Positions 20,726 to 31,579 of a stretch of 64,000 nucleotides of DNA are shown here, in pieces. The position numbers and the translations under genes were made by a program. Source of the stretch: Azolla caroliniana (taxonomy: Eukaryota > Polypodiophyta); NCBI GenBank assembly GCA_043228905.1, contig JBHGNT010000112.1, positions 18,118 to 82,117 of the forward strand, given 5' to 3'. Under the pieces are notes generated by a model. It did no database searches, had not been told where the DNA came from, and saw only the letters and a list, made by a program, of their open reading frames with translations. Each line of letters opens with the position of its first letter. The first letter of the stretch is position 1.

Positions 20726-23700
20726 ATGGAAGACCTTCTCATCGTCCGAGACCTGTATGAACCGATCGACAATGCCGAGATACCCAAGGGGGTAATAGAG
20801 TCGGAGTGGAAGCTCCTGAACCGGAAAGCCGTAGCGACGATCCGGCAATATGTCGATGTAAGTGTTCTGCAACATGTGGCGAACGATACGAACGCCTATG
20901 AGATGTGGCAGAAGCTGTCCGGACTGTATGAGAGGAAGAATGCTTTGACCCGGACCTCCCTGATGAGGAAGATAGTGAATCTTAAGTACCGGGACGGCGA
21001 GAGCATGGTCGAACACGTCAGCACGTTCATGGGATTCGTGAACCAGCTTGCGGCGATCAAGTTCCCGTTGGATGACGCAATGCAAGCCATCATGCTGATG
21101 TGTACCCTTCCGGAGAGCTGGGAGAACTTGGTAGTTACTCTCAGCACCTCTTGTAAGGAAGAGAACTTGTCTTTACTAACGGTAAAGACAAGTATTCTAA
21201 ATGAAGAAGCGCGTCGGAGAGACAAAGAACCGGCCTCCGACTCGAAGGCGCTGCTTACCGAATCGGAACGGGGAAGACAACGGAACCGGAGTCCGCAAAG
21301 ACGGGAGAAGTCGGGGACACGGTCGCAGTCGAGGGGAAGACCTACATGCTTCTACTGTGGGAAGCCGGGGCACTTCCAGAAGAACTGTCGGCATTTCCGG
21401 AAAGACAACGGAACCGACGGTACCGATTCGAAGAAGTCACCGGAGCGAAACGGTGCATACCGAGGAACCACGGACCGGAGAGGTCCGGATCGGCGAGGGC
21501 AGGACCGGAAAGGAACGACGGCACTCGCGGCAAGTGAAGAAGAGATAATGCCCATTACCGAAGAAAGGGAGCTGAACCTTGCCGGTGAAGAGATGACCTG
21601 GGTGGTCGATTCCGGAGCGTCGTTCCACCTGACCCCGGAGAAGAAATACTTCTCATCCTACACAGCCGGTGAGCACGGCTGTGTCCGGATGGGAAATGAA
21701 GGTACATGCCGGATTGTCGGCATAGGAGACGTGTGGCTGATGACATCAACCGGATGCAAAATGTTGCTGAAGGATGTCCGACACGTTCCGGAGGTTCGAT
21801 TGAACCTGATTTGGGCCGGGAGACTAGACGATGAAGGCTACACAGGTAGCATCCGGAACGGCGTAATGAAGTTCAGCAAGGGGAGCCTGATAGTGGCTCG
21901 GGCCCGGAAAGTCAACACACTGTACCTTATGAATGCCTGGTTGTGTCCGGAGGAGTTGAACGTGGCAGCCGACACTGCCGGTGAGCTGTGGTACAAGAGA
22001 CTGTGCCACATGAGTGAGAAGGGGATGAAGAGGCTTGCAGAAGACAACCTTATTCCAGTGAAGGATGTGCACCTGGAGAAGTGCACCGATTGCCTGGCCG
22101 GTAAGCAGAACCGAACCTCCTTCCACTCAAGGCCACCGACGAGACGTAGCGCGCCATTGGAGTTGGTGCACACTGACGTGTGTCAAGTAGAAACGAAGTC
22201 ACATGGCGGAGCCCAGTACTTCGTGACATTCATTGATGACCACAGCCGGAAGCTGTGGACGGCACCGTTGAAGACAAAGGACCAAGTGTTGTGCGTTTTC
22301 AAAGAACTCCACGCGAGAGTGGAAAGGGAATCCGGCAAGAAGCTGAAAGCGATACGAGCGGATAACGGAGGGGAATACCGGGGGCAGTTCGAGGAGTACT
22401 GTCGCTCGAAGGGAATCCGGCTCGAGTTTACTGTGCTGAAGACGCCGGAACTGAACGGGCTGGCCGAGAGGATGAACCAGACCATAATGGAGAGGGTCCG
22501 GAGTATGCTGGCGCATGCGAAATTACCCAAGGGGTTTTGGGCTGAGGCAATGTCGACGGCGACATACGTGATAAACAGATCACCCTCAGTACCTTTGGAC
22601 GGAGACACGCCGCAGAGAGTGTGGACCGGTAGGGAAGTATCCTACCGGCATCTGAAGGTGTTCGGGTGTCTCGCATATGTGCATGTGGCAAAGGACCGGA
22701 GAGGAAAGCTAGATCCAAAGACCCGGCCATGCATATTCCTCGGTTACGGCGATGACGAGTTCGGCTACCGAGTATGGGACCCGGTCGACAAAAAGATATT
22801 CCGGAGTCGTGATATCATCTTCATGGAGGACAAGACACTCGCCGACTGGGAGTCGGAGAAGAAGATGAAGAGCTCCAAGTCGACCGGTGAGGATCAACTC
22901 TATGAGGAGCAGTCCCGACCGGCAAGGGACCGGTTAGCACTCGAGGATCCGGCCGAAGACGGTGAAGAAACAGAACCGGCCGAGGAAGATGAAACTGATA
23001 CCGGAACCGGCCCCGATCCTGAAATGGATTCGGATGAAGAGGAAACGGAGGAGCCGGTTACCGAAGCTCCGGAACGGAGATATACTCTAAGAGAGAGAAG
23101 GGCCCCCCGGAGATTTCCGGAACCTGAGCACGTGCTGCTAACCGACGAGGGGGAGCCGGAGAGTTTTGAAGAAGCAAAGCTCGACACCCATAGCCGCAGG
23201 TGGTTAAGTGCCATGCAGGAGGAGATGGATTCCCTGCATGAGAACCACACATATGAACTTGTGGAGTTGCCGAAAGGAAAGCGGGCACTTCGAAACAAGT
23301 GGGTGTTCAAGCTGAAACCGGGAGATGCCGGCAACCCCCCGAGATACAAAGCCAGGATCGTGGTGAAGGGGTTTCAGCAGAAGAAGGGCGTCGACTTCGA
23401 CGAGATATTTGCCCCGGTAGTGAAGATGACCTCCATCCGGACGGTGCTGAGCATAGCGGCAAGCATGGACCTCGAGGTAGAACAGATGGACGTGAAGACG
23501 GCATTCCTTCACGGTGACCTCGAAGAAGAGATCTACATGCAGCAACCGGAAGGATTCGAGAAGAAAGGGAAGGAGCACCTGGTATGCCGGTTGAAGAAGA
23601 GCCTTTACGGACTGAAGCAGGCTCCCCGGCAATGGTACCGGAAGTTCGACTCTTTCATGACCGACGAAGGGTACCACAAAACGCAGTCTGATCACTGCGT

Positions 23701-24724
23701 GTTTGTGAAGAAGTTCGAAGGAGGAGACTTTCTAATACTCCTCCTGTACGTGGACGACATGTTGATCGTCGGACGGGACCAGGTCAAGATACGGATGCTG
23801 AAGAAGGCTCTTCACCGAACCTTCTCAATGAAGGACTTGGGTCCGGCGAGGCAAATGTTAGGGATGCACATCATCCGGGACCGGAGGAAGAAGCAGTTGT
23901 GGCTGTCACAGGAGAAGTACGTGACAAAGGTGCTTCAACGGTTCAACATGTCGGAAGCAAGACCGGTCGGATCGACCCTCCCGGCAAACTGCAAGTTGTC
24001 CAGCAAGCAAAGCCCCAAGACAAAGGCTGAGAAGGAGGAAATGATGAAAGTACCATATGCCTCTGCCGTCGGAAGCTTGATGTACGCAATGGTGTGTACA
24101 AGACCGGACATAGGATATGCAGTCGGAGTGGTGAGCCGGTACATGAGCAATCCCGGCAAAGAGCACTGGAACGCGGCCAAGTGGATACTCCGATACCTGA
24201 AGGGCACGACAAACGTGTGCCTCCGATTCGGCTCCGGTAAGCCCAAACTCGACGGCTTTACCGATTCGGATATGTCGGCTGATGTAGATACCAACCGGTC
24301 CACATCAGGGTATGTGATGACGTATGCAGGGGGAGCTGTTTCGTGGCAATCGAGGCTGCAGAAGACGGTTGCGTTGTCAACCACGGAGGCGGAGTACATG
24401 GCGGCTGTTGAAGCCGGCAAGGAAATAATATGGATGAAGGACTTCATTAGAGAGCTCGGTATCCGGCAGGAGGAGTACCGACTCTACTGCGACAGTCAGA
24501 GTGCCATCCACCTTGCGAAGAATGCGGCCTATCACTCCCGGACGAAGCACATCCAGCGAAGATATCACTGGATCCGAGAAAGGATAGAAGACCAGGAGTT
24601 CGTGCTGACGAAGATCCACATGGACGAGAACGGGTCGGATATGCTGACCAAGGTACTCACACCCGACAAGCTGGAAGCATGCCGGAAGAGGGTCGGACTG
24701 GAAAGACATCCCATGCCGAAGTGA
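20726..24724 (+). CDS. Copia gag-pol polyprotein, 1332-codon ORF
   Basis: One uninterrupted ORF from ATG 20726 to TGA. Gag capsid (UBN2-like) covers residues 1-170, and a CCHC knuckle CFYCGKPGHFQKNC residues 208-221. The aspartic protease has WVVDSGASFH with D295. The integrase zinc region is about 421-456, with Y423, H428, C453 and C456, and the core has D484, D546 and E581 (35-residue spacing). Reverse transcriptase runs from about 850 with AFLHGDLEEEIYM and YVDD at 1008-1011. RNase H has D1180, E1221 and D1256. Catalytic residues of protease, integrase, RT and RNase H are all present. The first zinc ligand of integrase is Tyr (TAC) where relatives in this window have His (CAC). With the upstream amber codon, autonomous activity is doubtful. 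The product would form cytoplasmic particles and integrate cDNA. Confidence 0.96.
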   Translation: MEDLLIVRDLYEPIDNAEIPKGVIESEWKLLNRKAVATIRQYVDVSVLQHVANDTNAYEMWQKLSGLYERKNALTRTSLMRKIVNLKYRDGESMVEHVSTFMGFVNQLAAIKFPLDDAMQAIMLMCTLPESWENLVVTLSTSCKEENLSLLTVKTSILNEEARRRDKEPASDSKALLTESERGRQRNRSPQRREKSGTRSQSRGRPTCFYCGKPGHFQKNCRHFRKDNGTDGTDSKKSPERNGAYRGTTDRRGPDRRGQDRKGTTALAASEEEIMPITEERELNLAGEEMTWVVDSGASFHLTPEKKYFSSYTAGEHGCVRMGNEGTCRIVGIGDVWLMTSTGCKMLLKDVRHVPEVRLNLIWAGRLDDEGYTGSIRNGVMKFSKGSLIVARARKVNTLYLMNAWLCPEELNVAADTAGELWYKRLCHMSEKGMKRLAEDNLIPVKDVHLEKCTDCLAGKQNRTSFHSRPPTRRSAPLELVHTDVCQVETKSHGGAQYFVTFIDDHSRKLWTAPLKTKDQVLCVFKELHARVERESGKKLKAIRADNGGEYRGQFEEYCRSKGIRLEFTVLKTPELNGLAERMNQTIMERVRSMLAHAKLPKGFWAEAMSTATYVINRSPSVPLDGDTPQRVWTGREVSYRHLKVFGCLAYVHVAKDRRGKLDPKTRPCIFLGYGDDEFGYRVWDPVDKKIFRSRDIIFMEDKTLADWESEKKMKSSKSTGEDQLYEEQSRPARDRLALEDPAEDGEETEPAEEDETDTGTGPDPEMDSDEEETEEPVTEAPERRYTLRERRAPRRFPEPEHVLLTDEGEPESFEEAKLDTHSRRWLSAMQEEMDSLHENHTYELVELPKGKRALRNKWVFKLKPGDAGNPPRYKARIVVKGFQQKKGVDFDEIFAPVVKMTSIRTVLSIAASMDLEVEQMDVKTAFLHGDLEEEIYMQQPEGFEKKGKEHLVCRLKKSLYGLKQAPRQWYRKFDSFMTDEGYHKTQSDHCVFVKKFEGGDFLILLLYVDDMLIVGRDQVKIRMLKKALHRTFSMKDLGPARQMLGMHIIRDRRKKQLWLSQEKYVTKVLQRFNMSEARPVGSTLPANCKLSSKQSPKTKAEKEEMMKVPYASAVGSLMYAMVCTRPDIGYAVGVVSRYMSNPGKEHWNAAKWILRYLKGTTNVCLRFGSGKPKLDGFTDSDMSADVDTNRSTSGYVMTYAGGAVSWQSRLQKTVALSTTEAEYMAAVEAGKEIIWMKDFIRELGIRQEEYRLYCDSQSAIHLAKNAAYHSRTKHIQRRYHWIRERIEDQEFVLTKIHMDENGSDMLTKVLTPDKLEACRKRVGLERHPMPK

Positions 24725-24734
24725 AGGGGGAGTT
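24723..24734 (+). promoter_or_regulatory. Polypurine tract
   Basis: GAAGGGGGAGTT lies immediately before the 3' LTR and overlaps the stop-codon region of pol. Confidence 0.85.
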
Positions 24735-25121
24735 TGTTGGGATTACGGTCCCTCCGGATGGGATGGTCGGATGTCCGGAGCCGGATGATGAAGACCCCGG
24801 CTACGGAGACGGATGATGAAGACCCCGGCTACGGAGCCGGATGATGAAGACCCCGGCTACGGAGCCGGATGATGAAGACCCCGGCTACGGAGCCGGATGA
24901 TGAAGACCCGGCTACGGAGCCGGATGACGAATGTACCCGGAGAGAGATCCGGATGCGGGGACATATTTGTGAATATGTTTGCCAAGGGCCCTTGAGGCTA
25001 TATTTGTAAATAGCCCGAAAGTCATATGTGTATAAATATGACTTAGGGCAAACAGTCCTGTGGTTGTTGTTGTTGTTACTCTTTTTTCTAGTTTTCCACT
25101 CAAGGGGAGCTAAGTGAGCAG

Positions 25122-25172
<51 letters not shown>

Positions 25173-25438
25173 GAAGAGGTCGTTGCCTATGTGTATTACC
25201 GCCGCCTGTGGCGAAGACAGTGAGCTCAAGGTTCTTGCCTTGTAGCTTCACCATTGTACATCTCTGTTTATAGTGATAGTTGGAGTTTGAGGACTCCCGT
25301 GGTTTTTTCCCATTTAGGGTTTTCCACGTAAAACATCCTGTGTACTCTTCTCTCTATTGTCTTCTTCCATTTTTTGTATTTCCTGTTTTCTGTGAGTTGA
25401 TCCTATTCCTCGGTGGTGGCCGAGCACTGTGTTCAACA
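24735..25438 (+). repeat. 3' LTR of the near-intact copia (704 bp)
   Basis: It matches the 5' LTR but has five CCGG-rich 28-bp units (24781-24919, the last 27 bp) in place of three, which accounts exactly for the 55-bp length difference. The GA run is the same length as in the 5' LTR. It ends TGTTCAACA and is followed by GTATC. Confidence 0.97.
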
Positions 25439-25611
25439 GTATCATGAGTCTTGTAGAGAGAGAGTTACAGAGAAATAAAGAAGTTCCATTGAAGCTCGAG
25501 TATGAGTTGATCTAGTGTTTTCTTCCTTGTTGCATATATGTGTTGTTTGATGTACATATCTACTGACAGGTCCTCATATTTACGCACATCTATCCGAACA
25601 TCTTTCCATCA
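25439..25611 (+). repeat. 5' LTR of copia N, right part
   Basis: It continues from 19970 after the GTATC duplication, includes a short GA run, and ends TTTCCATCA three bases before a PBS. Joined length is about 285 bp. Confidence 0.6.
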
Positions 25612-25613
25612 AG

Positions 25614-25625
25614 TGGTATCAAAGC
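25614..25625 (+). promoter_or_regulatory. Primer-binding site of copia N
   Basis: TGGTATCAAAGC differs at one base from the initiator-Met PBS and marks the 5' end of the N internal region. Confidence 0.8.
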
Positions 25626-25713
25626 GACTTGCGGTTCAAGGGCAACAAAACAATAGAAATAGCTAAAAGAAAAGACCATATCATTAAAATCTCACTTTCA
25701 AAAGAGAACATCA

Positions 25714-28156
25714 TGGTTTCAACATCCGGTACAAGGGTTGAAATCAGAAAGTTCGACAACAAAAAAAATTCCCTATGGAAGGAGAGATGCAGGATATACT
25801 TATCATCCGGCATCAAATCGAGGCAATACGGCACACCAACAAGCCAACCTCGATGACAACAGAAGAATGGTACTCACTGGATGAAATAGCCAGATCGACC
25901 ATTCGTATGCATCTAACCGAAAACGTCTATTTCAGAATGGCAAAAGAGACGACAATGTTTTCACTGTTGGAAAAGTAACATGTGTATACGAGAAAAAATC
26001 CTCCTCACCAAAACTCATATTCATTCAACAACTGTTCAATATGACGATGACAGAGTCGGACCCATCGACCTCCCACATCAACACATTCAATCTGGTGTTT
26101 TCTGAACTCTCCTCCCAAGGGATCAACATTGAAGAAGAAGTTAAGGCCCTTGCCCTCCTTTCGAGCTTGCCGGCGAGTTGGAAGGTATTCTTCATGACAT
26201 TTTCCAATAGTTGTCCAAATCTAAACTTAGATGAGACAATAGGAAAGTCCTCACCGAGGAAATTTCGCGAAAAATAGATGGGACTCGCCATCGATGAGTC
26301 AGTAGAAGCCCAATCAATAGAGAGAAAGAGCCAATAGAACTGGTTGGAACACCAATTGACGAGGTAAGAGGGGCGACCGAGATCAGTCCAAGTCAAGAAA
26401 TAGCCAATCAGGTGATTTCTACACTCACTATAGAAAAGCCGACCACAATGTTTCTGACTGCTGGTCAATCAAGAGGAAGGAAACCAGTCGACCATTCAAG
26501 TGGAACTCCAGATGATCTGATTTGAACTGGTCTCCAATCGGCAACTGGTCAAGAGAAATTCTCTCTATAGAAAACTCATTGATCGGAGAAGTCCTATACA
26601 GTGCACAAACGTGGTTACTGCTGGACTTCGATGCCACATTCCACGCGACCCCAAACATCGAATGGTTTTCGAACTATTCGGTCGATGCGTCAAATCCCAG
26701 GGCTCAACCCTGGACAAGCGGTGGAAACTACTAGGCTAGAGTACGGTAGGGACAGGCCTAGTCCGACTAGGCAATGGTCAAGAGTGCAGAATTGCAAGAA
26801 TCGGTGAAGTACCAATCTGATTGTCAAATGGCAATATGATCACCCTACACCAAGTTTGGTATGTACCCGTACTAAAAAGGAGTTTGAACTCCATCGGCAT
26901 GTTACCTGAAGATGGGTACAGAATGACTCTGAGTGAGTCGACATGGATGATTAGCCGAGAAAATCTAAAGATCGGAAACAAACACAAGTACAGTCAAACT
27001 ATTCGGTCAACGCCAGCGGCACAGTCCGACTAGGCAATGGGAAAGAGTGTAGAATTGTAGGAATTGGCAAAGTACCAATCCGATTGTCAAATGCCAATAT
27101 GATCACCTTGCACCAAGTTCAAGATGTACCCGCACTAAAAAGAAGTATGGTCTCCATCGGCGACTCTGAGTGAGTCAACATGGATTATTAGCCAAGGAAA
27201 TCTAAAGATTGGAAACAGACACACATACAATAACTTGTATCCAAAAATGGCAATCTGTGAACATAGCCGAATCGACCGACCCAAACCTATAGCATGGTTG
27301 ACTCGACCATCTGTCACAAGCCGAACTTGACCAACTAATGGCGGTCGGCTACATTCCTAAACTCCTGGTGAAGACGGACTTCTGCGAGCATTGTCGCTAT
27401 GGGAAATTGACCCGACGTCTGCATTCTTTCCATTATCAGACGGTATGATAGCTCCTAAAGCTCGTGCACAAAAATATATGTGGGCCTATGCCCAAGCGAT
27501 CACTAGGCATCTCCCAATACTTCATCACATTTGTAGATGATTGTACAGGGAAGGTCTCGACCTGCTCAATTAAGTCAAAAGAAGAAGTACTTGAGATCTT
27601 CACCCAGTGGACAGCTGAAGGTGAGAACTGATCAGGATACAGAGTGAAGACGCTCCAGTCCGACAATGGAGGTGAGTACACTTCCCGAGCCTTCAAACAA
27701 TACATGTCCAACAAAGGGATCTTGCATCAAAAGACCATTCCATACAAACCCATGCAGAATGGAGTGGCAAAACGGATCAACCAAACGATCCAAGAAAGGG
27801 TGACGACAATGCTCCAGCAAGCTAAAATAAAGCTGGAGTTCTGGGACGAAGCATTGGAGATGACCGTTTACTTGATAAATCTATCACCATCCAAAGCAAT
27901 CAGGCTCGAAGTGACACAGACACTATGGTCAGGCAAACAATCGTCCTATGATAGGTTCACATATTCGGATGCAAAGCCTACACATTCATCCCCAGGGAGA
28001 AAATGTCGATCGGCCGGCAGAGCCGATCGAAGTATCCGAACTGATCAATTCGGCACCTAGAATGTCTGGACGAGTTTGAAGGCTAACAAAGTTCTACCAA
28101 CTGGGCCTCGACTACGTCAACTACACCGATGCAGGTGAACTAGAACATCATCTCCT
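25714..28156 (+). pseudogene. Ty1/copia element N gag-pol remnant
   Basis: Gag starts at ATG 25714 (MVSTSGTRVEIRKFDNK) and continues in shifting frames (MTTEEWYSLDEIARSTI, LALLSSLPASWKVFFMTFSN). The protease site reads DFD (26634-26642) where DSG is expected. The integrase core (LQSDNGGEYTSRAFKQYMSN, then FWDEALEMTVYLIN) runs 27640-27900. The linker toward RT (QLGLDYVNYTDAGELEHHLL) ends at about 28156, where gypsy I sequence begins. RT and RNase H are missing. A 263-bp tandem duplication lies in the protease region. Many stops. Confidence 0.85.
26765..27235 (+). repeat. 263-bp tandem duplication inside element N
   Basis: GACTAGGCAATGG at 26765 recurs at 27028, and the following sequence (CAAAGTACCAATC, ATATGATCACC, CTCTGAGTGAGTC) is repeated with about 85-90 percent identity. 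It covers the protease to pre-integrase region. The second copy has a deletion of roughly 30 bp. Confidence 0.8.
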
Positions 28157-29304
28157 TGCAATGATTTATCGAAGACTATGTTCGGACATGTGATACATGT
28201 TATAGAGCAAAGATGCCAAGACGTCGTCCATATGGTTTATTGGAACCATTACCAATTCCAAGCAAGCCGTGGCAGCCCATTTCTCTAGATTTTATCACAA
28301 ATCTTCGAGTTTCAAAGGGATTCGATACCATCTTAACAGTAGTAGATCGATATACTAAGATGGCACATTTCTTGCCTCTTACTAAGGAAATCACTAGTGA
28401 AGAAAACACCAAATTTGTCATGTGTGAGGTATTTCGGCATCATGGCCTCCCAGATATTATCATCAGCGACTGTGGACCTGAATTTCGTCTCGAAATTTTG
28501 GAAGCATCTCTTCAAAATGCTCAAAGTCACTTGTAACCTCTCCTTCGGCTATCACCCTCAAACAAACAGACAAGCAGAATGAACAAATCAAACGTTGGAA
28601 TAGTATCTTTGGTGTTTTCTAAGCTATCAACAATATGATTGGGCGGATATTCTCCACTTTGCCGAATTTGCTTATAATAACTCTATCCACTCATCGTATA
28701 GGGTTACACCATTTTATGCTTATACAAGCTATCATCCTCGGTGATGTGTATTTAAAACTCCAGAGTTACCCACAAATCCTCGTGTAGATGATCATTTGCA
28801 GCAGCTACACAAGATATAGGCAGACCTATCTACCCATTTACATCAATCTCAACAAACACAGAAGGATTATGTGGATTGTCATCGACTTCCATCCTGTTTA
28901 AACATTGAAAATCGGGTATGGCTATTACGACAACACATCAAGACTACTCGACCATGCGATAAATTAGATTATCGTCGATTAGGTCCTTTATTATCGGAAA
29001 AATTAATGATGTCACTTTTCATCTTGATCTACCTCCGCAACTATGGTTACATCCGGTTTTTCATAGTTGTCTTCTCGAACCATATCAAGACAACACTATT
29101 CTGAATCGTATTACACCACCTCCACCCCCAATCGAGCTTGAAGGAGAACTGGAGTATGAAGTTGCTTCCATCCTCGATTCCAAGATTGTTCGCAACAAGC
29201 TCTATTATATGATCGATTGGGTAGGCTATAGTCTAAGAGAGCATACTTGGGAACCAGTCGAGAATGTAGCAAATGTTCAAGCTCTTATAGAGGACTTCCA
29301 TTGA
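28157..29304 (+). pseudogene. Ty3/gypsy chromovirus I: integrase and chromodomain remnant
   Basis: It begins in the integrase zinc finger (RRLCSDM region), then the core with SLDFITNLRVSKGFDTIL, VVDRYTKMAHFLP, IISDCGP (normally SDRGP) and SFGYHPQTN, the GPY/F-type region (RVWLLRQHIKTTRPCDKLDY), and a chromodomain at 29150-29301 (YEVASILDSKIV, YYMIDWVGYS, HTWEPVENV) ending in TGA 29302-29304. The chromodomain frame is intact. Upstream frames are broken by stops. It is the same family as J and L. Gag, protease, RT and RNase H are absent because the 5' end is cut at the junction with N. Confidence 0.88.
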
Positions 29305-29358
29305 CAATATCCCGACAAACCAGGTTCTCAATCTAAGACGACTCATAACACTCGTTAG

Positions 29359-29783
29359 TGTCATGATATAGTATGGTGTGACTTCAAATTGATTTGAACC
29401 CATGACCTTGTGTCATATTGGTTGAAACCCTACCATTAAGCTATACATTGTAATATGAAGAATATTGTTTTCATTTATTATTTCACTTAGGAAATCCGTG
29501 TATATTCTAGATTTCTCTTGAACATTCTAGAAATATCAAGAGTACTCCTAAACAAACTATAAAAAGAGGCACATGACATTATTGAGAACGCCAGTCCTAA
29601 GCCTCCTAATTGTTCTTGTATCTTTCTTCATATAATATAATATACTTCTTGTTGTCATCATTATCTCTCTCTCTCTCTCTCTGACGTGATTCTCACACAC
29701 TCTTTCCCTTCTTAGTACTAATCCTAATTCTTCACCTCTATCTTTAGTACCAATTCTCCTTGCCTCTAGTACTATCCCTGAAA
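29359..29783 (+). repeat. 3' LTR of gypsy I
   Basis: It starts TGTCATGATATAG and ends near ACTATCCCTGAAA. It matches the LTR at 58415-58820 (shared GATTTCTCT, GAACATTCTAGAA, AGTCCTAAGCCTCCTA/AGTCTTAAGCCTCCTA and CT-rich tail). The TATA-like ACTATAAAAAGAGGC is at about 29556. Confidence 0.8.
29390..29456 (-). repeat. tRNA-like (SINE-like) segment inside the gypsy LTR, antisense
   Basis: On the minus strand TAGCTTAATGG (A-box-like) is followed about 30 bases later by GGGTTCAAATC (B-box-like). It is too degenerate to be a functional tRNA gene. The homologous LTR of J has the same feature. Confidence 0.5.
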
Positions 29784-31579
29784 ATTTTGGCACCATACAC
29801 TTGTCTTTGGATAATGGTCAAGAGCTCGTGCTCCAAGATGTCAGGTATGTACTTGGCATTAAGAAAAGTTTGCTACTTGTAGGACAGATGGGTTTGCATG
29901 GTTACACCACATTACTCCGTGGTGGATTGTGGAATCTTAAGAAAGGATCTATGGCTATTGTGACAGGTTGCCAAAAGGGCACTCTCTACTGTTTGCAATG
30001 TAAAGCTTTACATGGAAGGTTTCTTGCTATTGCTGAATTTGATTCTCGTTTAGAGCTTTGGCATAAGAGATTAGGACATATGAGTCAAAAAGGACTTGAA
30101 GTCCTTTTTGCTCTAAAAAGACTTGACGTTAAAGGAGGAAAGTTAGTTTTTTTGTAATGATCGTCTATTTGGCAAACAAGTGCGAAATTCTTATTATTCA
30201 GGTGTCCCTCATAAACCAAATGTGCAAGATTTGGTGCATTCTGATGATGTATGCAGCATGCCTGTAGTTGGGCGGTGCTGCATATTTTATTTCCTTTATC
30301 AATGATTATTCTAGGAAGTTGGTTTTTTTTGTAATGATCATCTATTTGGCAAACAAGTGCGAAATTCTTATTATTCAGGTGTCCCTCGTAAACCAAATGT
30401 GCAAGATTTGGTGCATTCTGATGATGTATGTAGCATGCCTGTAGTTGGGCGGTGCTGCATATTTTATTTCCTTTATCAATGATTATTCTAGGAAGTTGGT
30501 TTTTTTTGTAATGATCGTCTATTTGGCAAACAAGTGCGAAATTCTTATTATTCAGGTGTCCCTCGTAAACCAAATGTGCAAGATTTGGTGCATTCTGATG
30601 ATGTATGTAGCATGCCTGTAGTTGGGCGGTGCTGCATATTTTATTTCCTTTATCAATGATTATTCTAGGAAGATTTGGGTGTACTTCATGAAAAAAAAAC
30701 GTGATGCATTTGATGCATTTAAATCTTTTCATGCATTTGTGACCACCCAAAAAGGGACAAAACTGAAATGTCTTTGAACAGATAATGGGGGTGAGTTTAC
30801 ATCTGCAGAATTTAAGTCCTTTTGTGACTTACATGGTATTAAAAGAGAGCTTACAACTGCATATAACCCTTCATCAAATGGGGTGGCAGAAAGGTATAAT
30901 AGGACATTGTGTGAGCGAGTATGGTGCATGTTGTCCACAACTAATCTTTCTCATGAATTTTGGGGAGAAGCATTAAAATCAACGATTCATATATGTAATC
31001 ATTCTCCCAACACCTTAAAGAATGTAATCCCTGAGGAGGTTTGGTCTGGGAAACCAGCCTCATATGACCATTTACGATTTTTCGGTTGTGATGCATTTGT
31101 ACACATTAGAAGTTAGATGAGAAACAAGCTCGATGCTAAGTCCACCATGGGTATTTTTATGGGCTATAGGATTTGGTTACCTCAGTCTAGAAAAATTGTA
31201 AACAGCTGGGATGTTGTTTTTAATGAAGAAAAATTGCTGAAAAATACTTATTCCTCTGTTGGGACCTCTAAGAGCATTACGTTTCAGCAATTACAGGCAT
31301 CCAAAAAATCTAAAAATAAACCTCATGATGCTATACCAAAGGTTGAATATGAAGATGATCAACCAGTTATCCTTGAGCTAGAAGAAGTTGGACAACAAAG
31401 AGATGCTCATGAAGGTGTTGGACAACGATATGAAGATACTGAACAACAAAATATAGATGTTGAACATCATGGCAGATAGAACGTGCTAAAACTGATTTTC
31501 CTCCAGATTTAGAACAAATCCCAGAAAATACTGATCATTGGGTACGTAGGTCTAATCATTTAAGGAGGCAGGTATATAG
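29784..31579 (+). pseudogene. Ty1/copia element E, part 1 (protease end to integrase)
   Basis: It starts in the post-protease region (LSLDNGQELVLQDVRYV), then GAG-pre-integrase (LELWHKRLGHMSQKGLEVL), a triplicated zinc-finger/integrase-start segment, the integrase core (TDNGGEFTSAEFKSF, SSNGVAERYNRTLCERV) and its C-terminal GKPASYDHLRFFGCDAFVH, then an acidic linker ending QVYR. Stops and frameshifts occur, notably TGA after KCL near 30778 and TAG at 31114. It is cut at 31579 by element H and continues at 36632. Confidence 0.85.
30142..30672 (+). repeat. Three-copy 177-bp tandem repeat within E
   Basis: TGTAATGATC occurs at 30153, 30330 and 30507, exactly 177 bp apart, with almost identical intervening sequence. 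Each unit encodes LFGKQVRNSYYSGVP, then DLVHSDDVCSMPVVG. Since 177 is 59 codons, the reading frame is kept between copies. Confidence 0.95.

Larger units (their letters stand above)
19971..25438 (+). mobile_element. Near-intact Ty1/copia LTR retrotransposon
   Basis: All structural parts are present: 5' LTR, PBS, one long gag-pol ORF, polypurine tract, 3' LTR, and a 5-bp target duplication GTATC at 19966-19970 and 25439-25443. Domain order gag, protease, integrase, RT, RNase H is that of Ty1/copia; RT and RNase H motifs look Tnt1/Tork-like, which is inference. The LTRs differ by only about half a dozen substitutions outside a tandem-repeat length change, so the insertion is the youngest clearly datable event here. 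It lies inside the 5' LTR of copia N. Confidence 0.97.

Noticed and set aside
29390-29456. Functional tRNA gene
   Set aside because: A and B boxes are recognisable but the arms do not pair into a cloverleaf and the sequence is degenerate.
30085-30750. 221-codon minus-strand ORF with a threefold peptide repeat
   Set aside because: It is the antisense of the 177-bp triplication in copia E; the frame stays open only because the period is a multiple of three.
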